DNA of 64,000 nucleotides. Source: Incurvaria masculella. Lineage: Eukaryota > Arthropoda > Insecta > Lepidoptera > Incurvariidae. Under the pieces are notes generated by a model. It was given only the letters and a program-made list of their open reading frames with translations, did not search any database and was not told the origin of the DNA. Below are positions 57,760-64,000 of the stretch, one piece after another; positions within the stretch are counted from its first letter, which is position 1, and every line of letters begins with the position of its first letter. The stretch lies in assembly GCA_946894095.1 (NCBI GenBank), contig OX335659.1, positions 7,261,501 through 7,325,500 on the forward strand, read 5' to 3'. Position numbers and translations under genes: made by a program.

Positions 57760-57970
57760 AAAAAAAAATACGAACATAAAATTAAGCTTTATCAAGTGAT
57801 AAATAAAATTATTTAAATCTTACAACTTTTAGAGGCCTGGTGAGGTAGGCCTGGAAGACGATTTCTCTACTTTAATTGCAAAATTGTGCTTTGGCCAATG
57901 AACTAAGAATGCATTTCTTAAAAAAATCAAATCTTTGATTTCCGCTGCCTTCACGACAGCCTTAAAGACT
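57760..57970 (-). repeat. Rep-F copy 3
   Basis: In reverse it contains GCTGTCGTGAAGGCAGC, AAATGCATTCTTAGTTCATT, GGCCAAAGCACAA and GAAATCGTCTTCCAGGCC, matching 28660-29000. Confidence 0.65.
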
Positions 57971-57984
57971 AGTTTCTGTTGCTA

Positions 57985-58205
57985 CTCCCGTCCATCCCCG
58001 CTCCATGATCGCCGTTTGCCGCACATCTCGACAATACCTGCCGGCGGCGCGGTTGCGGCGCGGTGGCGGTGCGGATTGCACAAGGCTCGTCAGCGGAAGC
58101 GGTGGGTGGCGAGGCCGCGCCGCACTGAGCCGGGCCCACGCCCGAGCCGGTTGTGTCACCTCCGACTATATCCGTTCGTCGTAGCCGGCTCGATCTGCCA
58201 AATTA
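57985..58205. promoter_or_regulatory. CpG-rich patch
   Basis: GCCGGCGGCGCGGTTGCGGCG-type sequence between repeats; ORFs on both strands are Arg/Pro-rich artefacts. No gene assigned. Confidence 0.25.
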
Positions 58206-58222
58206 TTCGCCGATCTTCTCAC

Positions 58223-58475
58223 ACCAGGGTTGTTACCATGGTAAGACAACTTACGGGGTAAATAGCAGGTGAACAAAACAGAGGGTGATTAAATCTGACG
58301 TTTATTTGCATTTCATACCATGCTACCTGTCAAAAGACGTGTTATTCACCCAAGTGAACTAAAATTAACATGTTAGTACGACATGCAACTAAGGGTCACA
58401 TTGAATTCCTCTTTTGCCTGTTCACCTGCTATTCACCAGGCGATTTATTTACCATGGTTACCACCCTATTCTGTG
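58223..58475. mobile_element. FB-G copy 2
   Basis: GTTACCATGGTAAGACAACTT ... TTTATTTACCATGGTTACC; same internal landmarks as copy 1. Confidence 0.8.
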
Positions 58476-58496
58476 AGTACAAGCCAGCTATGTCCT

Positions 58497-58640
58497 GGGG
58501 CTACCATGGTAAATAAACTCGCCGGTAAACAGGCAAGTGAGCTATTGAATCTGACGTTTAGTTAAATTTCTTACCATGCTAAATGGTAAATTCACTTGGC
58601 CAAATATGACTTCGTTTGACAGTTAGCATGGTACGAAAGT
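58497..58640. mobile_element. FB-G copy 3, partial
   Basis: CTACCATGGTAAATAAACTC, GAATCTGACGTTTAGTT and AGCATGGTACGAAA; it lacks the right third. Confidence 0.7.
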
Positions 58641-58644
58641 GTCT

Positions 58645-59605
58645 CCAGAAAATCGTTTGATAACTTTAAAACGTATATAATTCTTAGTTTTCCGTCCAAA
58701 ACTATGTAAAACATGGTATAAACTATTCACAAAAGGAACTGTACGAAATTTACATGTTTAGTTTGGTCAAAGTAAAAACTGAACTCAGATGTAGAATACG
58801 GGAGTCTCTGGTCAAAATTCAATTGAGTATTACTGAGGAATTGCCCATAACGTATGTCCTTTTCTTTTCCTTTACCTTTTCAATATCAGTTTTTGAAAGG
58901 TAATCGACGTTTAATGTTCGGTAGTTCAACGCATGCAATCTTTGTTTGAAGAACTTCGAGATGAAAGACACGGCCACTTCTGCGTTCTATTAATTGTTTT
59001 ACCTTCTTCAATTACCGTCCCATGTTCATCATTACTGGTACTTTTGACTAGTTTGGAAACAAAGCCTGATCTAACTGGTAACCGCGACTTATTCAAAATC
59101 ACCACCTCCTCAAACTCTCGGATACGTTTATATTCTAAAATGAAAATTAAATTTTTCAGTGTTTGAGGCGCTGAATATTTTACAGATTAAAAGGGACAGT
59201 TAGTTTCATCGAAATTCATCTCATCTTTATAATTATTTTCACTGAAGAGCGGTAATATTTCTTGTGTCCCAAATTTGCGAGCTTAACAATTGCATTTCCA
59301 GTAAAATCCTCTATCTAAGCGCCTTAGGTGTTTTCGCATTCTTTAATAATTACCTCGCATTCGTAGTGGTGGCTTGCGGAACTCCGGTGTTGCCATAAAT
59401 GTACATTGCTTTATATGGGCTTGCGTCATGCGCTCAATAGGATCCTTCGCCATGTACATGCGCGAGATGCCATTCGGAATATTGAATTTAATGGGAGAAG
59501 TAGAATGGTCGTTGTTTCTGTATGGGAGGGCAGGCTCGGCAGAAAGTTTTAATGCTATACGTAAAATAGTTTATTGGGTTCTTTGGAATTAATAGAGGCC
59601 AGAAT
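58645..59605. other. No gene seen
   Basis: Unique-looking, AT-rich; small ORFs have no motif. Confidence 0.45.
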
Positions 59606-59610
59606 ACTTA

Positions 59611-59657
59611 CTAACTGCGGTACCCGGCTCCACTCGGGTCGAATTCGTTTTGGACAA
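59611..59657 (-). mobile_element. Helitron-like 3' end, second copy
   Basis: In reverse: GTCCAAAACGAATTCGACCC, GAGTGGAGCCGGGTACCGCA and a TTAG terminus followed by T. It parallels 41905-41952. The long minus-strand ORF to 59893 has no recognised motif. Confidence 0.5.
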
Positions 59658-59993
59658 TAACCCGAGAACAGCCCCGTTAAGGCTCCGTATGAAGCTAGAC
59701 AAATTCCCGATTTCCCCCCCACCGCTCCGCTAAATGCCGAAGCAGCAGTGGCGCCGTGAATCTTAGGACAAAACTGAAATGAGATATTGTTAGAGCGACA
59801 CCTATACGCCGTCGCTGGAACTTCGTGAAAGTTGTATCGATCCCGCGGCAAGTCGTCAATGAACATACAACCAATCACAAGGCTCGAGATCACCCGCCAT
59901 TTTATTCACATTGCTGCTAGAAAACAGCCACCATTTCGTCAGATCTCTACTTCATGAAAGGATTTACTATTTTCACGTTGATCGTCAGTAGCT

Positions 59994-60060
59994 GGTTGGT
60001 GTAGCGCGTGAGACGTCTTATCTACAGTTATTGTTCGATGGTTCGAATCCTGTAGGTTAC
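59994..60060 (+). mobile_element. tRNA-like SINE head
   Basis: Box A-like TGGTGTAGCGC at 59997-60007 and exact box B GGTTCGAATCC at 60040-60050, followed at once by a T-rich run. Cloverleaf pairing is poor, so it is a SINE or pseudo-tRNA, not a gene. Confidence 0.5.
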
Positions 60061-60581
60061 AAATTTTTTTTTCTGTTTTTTTTACTTTTTATTGTTAATG
60101 GTGTATAGTATATAATTATAGCGTGGGTTAGACTTAATTGATTTACACATATAAAAAAATATTACATAATAATAGGTTTTGGTAAAAGTTTTTACCTGAG
60201 AAACAATTTTAAAAAGTATAAACCTCATTTGATACAATAAAAAGTAAAATAACACTTTTAAAAAGGATAAACGTGAGACGATGGAGAAATAATTTCCATA
60301 CAACGAGCGCGCAAAAAATGACGCCACGCGACTTACAACATTATATCGCCGTTCATAGCGCCGTAGCGCAGTGATGAAAACGGAGAAAAATCTAATTTTT
60401 TGTCTCCCAAATTGATAGGTAAATTGATAAAAATAAGAATTATTTTTCAATAAACCTGATGGTCGTTACGTCATTCTTCATTAGTAGTGAGAGCCGAAAC
60501 AAAGGCCAAATTCCTCCCGCGGCACAAGCAGGTACCTACGTCGCTTATTCCAAGGAATGTGACAAGTAGTGTCGACACTTT

Positions 60582-60934
60582 TTAGGGTTCCGTACCCAAA
60601 GGGTGAAAACGGAACCCTATTACTAAGCCTCTGCTCTCCGTCCGTCCGTCCGTCCGTCCATCCGTCTGTCCGTCCGTCTGTCCGTCCGTCCGTCCGTCCG
60701 TCCGTCCGTCCGTCCGTCCGTCTGTCACAGGGCTCTATCTCATGAACCGTAATAGGTAGGCAGCTGAAATTTTCACAGAGTGTGTATTTATTTTGCCGCT
60801 ATAACAACAAATAGGTAAATTAAAAAAATATATAAAAATTAAAGGGGGGCCCATACAAAAGAAACGTGATTTTTGGTGTTGATGGTACGGAACCCTTCGT
60901 GTGCGAGTCCGACTCGCACTTGGCCGGTTTTTTT
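60582..60934 (-). mobile_element. Rep-A copy 12, longest (~353 bp)
   Basis: Complete in reverse, from AAACCGGCCAAGTGCGAGTC to TTTGGGTACGGAACCCTA. The microsatellite is expanded to about 20 units with CCAT and CTGT interruptions. Confidence 0.93.
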
Positions 60935-60999
60935 AGTTCAATTTGCTCTCCTGTGGTCGCCTGGTACGCAGTATCCTCTATTTAGCTGCTATTTGCCGC

Positions 61000-61335
61000 G
61001 GCAGCGAGTGCCGCGTCTTTTGTCGTTTGAACATCTTTTTTTCGACGTTGCCAACGGTGTCGTCGTTGTTCGTCGTTGTTGATGTCAAAAACGGAACCCT
61101 ATTACTGCGTGCAATTGTATTCGGTGCGGTGCGTACCTAGTTATGCGCTGCTCGTCGATTGTGCGCGGCGCGTACAATTGCGTGAGGTCGCGTATGCGCG
61201 CTAGTCGATTGTATCTCGTTCACTCGCGTCAGTCGCGCGGTCGCGTCGCGCCGAAGTGTCTTATAATATTTGGACGCTCGTCCGCTCCGCTGTAGCGCCA
61301 CAGAGCAGCGTGAATCGAATAACGGGAACAATCGA
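61000..61335. promoter_or_regulatory. CpG-rich patch after Rep-A
   Basis: It contains a detached Rep-A scrap (AAAACGGAACCCTATTAC at 61088-61105) and direct repeats of GTCGATTGT. CpG-rich (GTGCGCGGCGCGTACAATTG). No gene. Confidence 0.3.
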
Positions 61336-61372
61336 ATAATTCGATTGTTTTTATTCGCAATCGCCTATAGCT

Positions 61373-62520
61373 AGTCTACGACCAGTGTTTTCAATGATAT
61401 AACGAAAACAAATTTTGACATGACAGACAGGCAGATCAGGTCGGGGCGTTTATATTGAGTGGTCGCTTGATGGGTCTAAGACCAGTGTTTCCCATTATAT
61501 AACAAAAAACAATTTTGACACGACAGACGGGTAGATCAGGTCGGGACGTTTACTTTGAGTGGTCGCATCATGGGTCTACGACCAGTGTTTCCCAAGATAT
61601 AACGAAAACTAATTTTGACATGACAGACAGGTAGATCAGGTCGGGGCGTTTATTTTGAGTGGTCGCATGATGGGTCTACTACCAGTGTTTCCCATGATAT
61701 AACGAAAAAAAATTTTGACATGACAGGAAGTTAGATCAGGTCGGGGCGTTTATTTTGAGTGGTCGCATGATGGGTCTGCGACCAGTGTTTCCCATGATAT
61801 AACGAAAACTAATTTTGACATGACAGACAGGTAGATCAGGTCGGGGCGTTTATGTTGAGTGGTCGCATGATGGGTCTAAGACCAGTGTTTCCCATGATAT
61901 AACAAAAAACAATTTTGACATGACAGACGGGTAGATCAGGTCGGGGCGTTTATTTTGAGTGGTCGCATGATGGGTCTACGACCAGTGTTTCCCATGATAT
62001 AACGAAAACAAATTTCGACATGACAGACGGGTAGATCAGGTCGGGACGTTTACTTTGAGTGGTCGCATCATGGGTCTACGACCAGTGTTTCCCAAGATAT
62101 AACGAAAACTAATTTTGACATGACAGACAGGTAGATCAGGTCGGGGCGTTTATTTTGAGTGGTCGCATGATGGGTCTACTACCAGTGTTTCCCATGATAT
62201 AACGAAAAAAAATTTTGACGTGACAGGAAGTTAGACCAGGTCGGGGCGTTTATTTTGAGTGGTCGCATGATGGATTTACGACCAGTGTTTCCCAAGCTAT
62301 AACGAAAACAAATTTTGACATGACAGACAGGTAGATCAGGTCCGGGCGTTTATTTTGAGTGGTCGCATGATGGGTCTACGACCAGTGTTTCCCATGATAT
62401 AACGAAAACAAATTTTGACATGACAGACAGGTAGATCAGGTCGGGGCGTTTATTTTGAGTGGTCGCATGATGGGTCTACGACAAATGTTTCCCCAGATAT
62501 AGCGAAAACATATTTGGTCA
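61373..62520 (+). repeat. 100-bp satellite array with 500-bp higher-order period
   Basis: About 11.5 units start at ACCAGTGTTT at 61381, 61481, 61581 and so on to 62381, with a decayed one at 62481 (ACAAATGTTT); the spacing is exactly 100 bp throughout. Units share CGAAAAC.AATTTTGACATG, GTAGATCAGGTCGGGGCG and GAGTGGTCGCATGATGGG. Units starting 61481, 61581 and 61681 share private variants with 61981, 62081 and 62181; 61581 and 62081 read identical. No ORF. Confidence 0.95.
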
Positions 62521-62685
62521 TGACATGACATGTACAACACATGAAATTGAACTGAACCGTTCCTCCGAGAAATATTGGAGTTTCTTTTCGTCATAGAATA
62601 TGTCAAAAACTAACGGTCGAAGCCCGACTTCTACCCACCCTAACTATTCAATGAAATAAATATTATTATTATCACATTTTCTGGA

Positions 62686-62963
62686 AAAAAAAAACCGGCC
62701 AAGTGGTATTCGGACTCGCACACGAAGGGTTCCGTACCATTGTACAAGTATTAACACGAAAATAACGTTTTTTGTGTTAAAAACCCCATTTAATTTTTAT
62801 TATTATTTTATTTTAGCTATTTGTTGTTATAGCGGTAAAATAAATACACACTCCGTGAACATTTCACTGCCTACCTAAGAACCTGTGACAGACGGACGGA
62901 CGGACGGACAGCGGAGGCTTAGCAATAGGGTTTCGTTTTCACCCTTCGGGTACGGTACCCTAA
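62686..62963 (+). mobile_element. Rep-A copy 13
   Basis: AAAAACCGGCCAAGTGGTATTC to TTCGGGTACGGTACCCTA; four GACG units. The palindromic GCGAGTC head motif is damaged. Confidence 0.88.
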
Positions 62964-63237
62964 AAACGAACCAACAAAACAAAACATATTATTTATGTTA
63001 TTTATTCTTTTCACGGAGTTTTCCTTCTGTTCATGTTATTAATTATTCTGTGCCGCCGACAAAAACTACAAAAATCCGCCCGCCGAGCTATCTGCCAAGG
63101 TCATGTGACTTGTCCTGTTGCGACCGCAATGGACGTACTTGTGGACGCACGTTCCATGTGGAGGCGGATATTTGCGGCCGACCCAATGCTCGTAGTGTCC
63201 GTTAGGCTTGAGAAGGAGAATTTAGCACGAATACGTA

Positions 63238-63345
63238 ATGACAGTCGTGGCACAACGGTATTGGTGTCGTATTTTTACTGCGAAGTTCAGAACCACACAA
63301 ATCTGAGTTCGGTTCCTGGAAACATCACTTTTTTTATATTACAAT
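63238..63345 (+). mobile_element. tRNA-like SINE, second type
   Basis: Box A TGGCACAACGG at 63248-63258 and box B-like AGTTCGGTTCC at 63306-63316, then an AT-rich tail. Spacing suits a pol III promoter. No relation seen to SINE-B. Confidence 0.45.
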
Positions 63346-63519
63346 AAATATTTTTTTTTATGATATTTTTATTTATTTATATCTTGCTAACCGAAAGTTA
63401 CTAACTAGTGTCAAAAGTTTCGGCTTTAGACCTCAATAACATTTGATTGAGAATTTTACAGCGCCATCTATGGAGTTGAGCTAAATGCTCGTAGGTGTTT
63501 GGTTCGGAACTGTGTTCCA

Positions 63520-63640
63520 GCTAGAGTTGCCATTTCGAAACCGCCGCCACGCGCCGCGTCCCGCGCCGATGCGGAGAGGCGTGCGCCCGCTTCGAAGCAT
63601 CGCAGCGGACTGAGGTTACCGAAATGGCGATAGATAGTCG
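63520..63640. promoter_or_regulatory. CpG-rich patch
   Basis: CCGCCGCCACGCGCCGCGTCC and flanks, bounded by TTGCCATTTCG on the left and CGAAATGGCGA on the right, a weak inverted pair. The 360 bases to the right (63641-64000) show no gene. Confidence 0.25.
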
Positions 63641-64000
63641 CCAAGAGAACGAAAGGGAAAGGGATACTTTACGGTGCTCAGAAATTTTGTCGTAAGTCCA
63701 AAATACATTTTTTTGATGCTTTGAATGAAAAATTGTATCCAAATGCAACAATAATCATTCAAAAATTTGAAAATCATGATGCAAATATAATGTGAGATTA
63801 CTAGCACTGTAATTAATACCAATTTTGAGAAATTAAGCATTATGTGAAAAAATCGACCTATTTTCGCGATTTTTTTCTATCGGGCCAATGTTATGCTATT
63901 GGAACAATAATCATTCAGATTAAGCGGATATAAGTCAAGTTTCATGTAACGCAATTTTAGCATGATTAGTTCAATGTTCTCTGAGAAATTAAGACAAAGC

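Noticed and set aside
59660..59893. Minus-strand ORF as a gene
   Set aside because: No recognised motif and no splice or start context; it abuts a Helitron-like end. Kept only as a possible captured fragment.
59994..60060. Functional tRNA gene
   Set aside because: Good A and B boxes, but the T and acceptor stems do not pair well; treated as a SINE head.
15590..60730. CRISPR-like arrays at the GTCC/GGAC repeats
   Set aside because: These are 4-bp microsatellites inside Rep-A, with no spacers; the sequence is eukaryotic.

Overview
The window reads as nuclear DNA of a moth or butterfly (Lepidoptera). It is AT-rich, almost gene-free and packed with short interspersed repeats. The evidence for Lepidoptera is about 13 copies of a CCGGCCAAGTGCGAGTC...GGAACCCT element with an internal GTCC/GGAC microsatellite, a tRNA-headed SINE, TTAA-flanked MITEs, LINE tails ending in a -YVQQWTQ peptide and a CTGA-repeat tail, and an intact mariner. 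All calls come from reading the sequence; no database search was run.

Region 1 (1-5410) holds the only two host genes I can support, arranged head to head. On the minus strand, three exons (2399-2282, 1549-626 and 100-1, running off the window edge) join in matching phase 1 into one reading frame of about 380 visible residues. I tentatively compare this protein to the ETAA1 family (ATR activator). On the plus strand, 5269-5410 is the first coding exon of fermitin/kindlin (integrin co-activator, F0 domain), followed by a GTGAGT donor. The remaining fermitin exons are not seen, so either the rest of the window is one very long first intron or the later exons are too short for me to recognise.

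Region 2 (5.4-30 kb) is non-coding and dense in mobile-element remnants: Rep-A, SINE-B, MITE-D (long inverted ends), two TTAA-flanked MITEs, a foldback cluster and a few CpG-rich patches that could be promoters or 5' exons.

Region 3 (30.4-31.5 kb) is a foldback element whose palindromic core has been amplified into a higher-order array with a 462-bp period and 16 perfect TGACGTCA (CRE-type) palindromes. Related single and triple copies lie at 34.4 and 36.2 kb.

Region 4 (31.6-46 kb) continues with nested SINEs, LINE 3' ends, a roughly 505-530 bp terminal-inverted-repeat element present twice, and several strong hairpins.

Region 5 (46.6-47.9 kb) is a complete mariner element with an uninterrupted 341-residue DD34D transposase and matching terminal inverted repeats.

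Region 6 (48-64 kb) is repeat-rich non-coding DNA. It contains a 100-bp tandem satellite (61.37-62.52 kb) with a 500-bp higher-order period.
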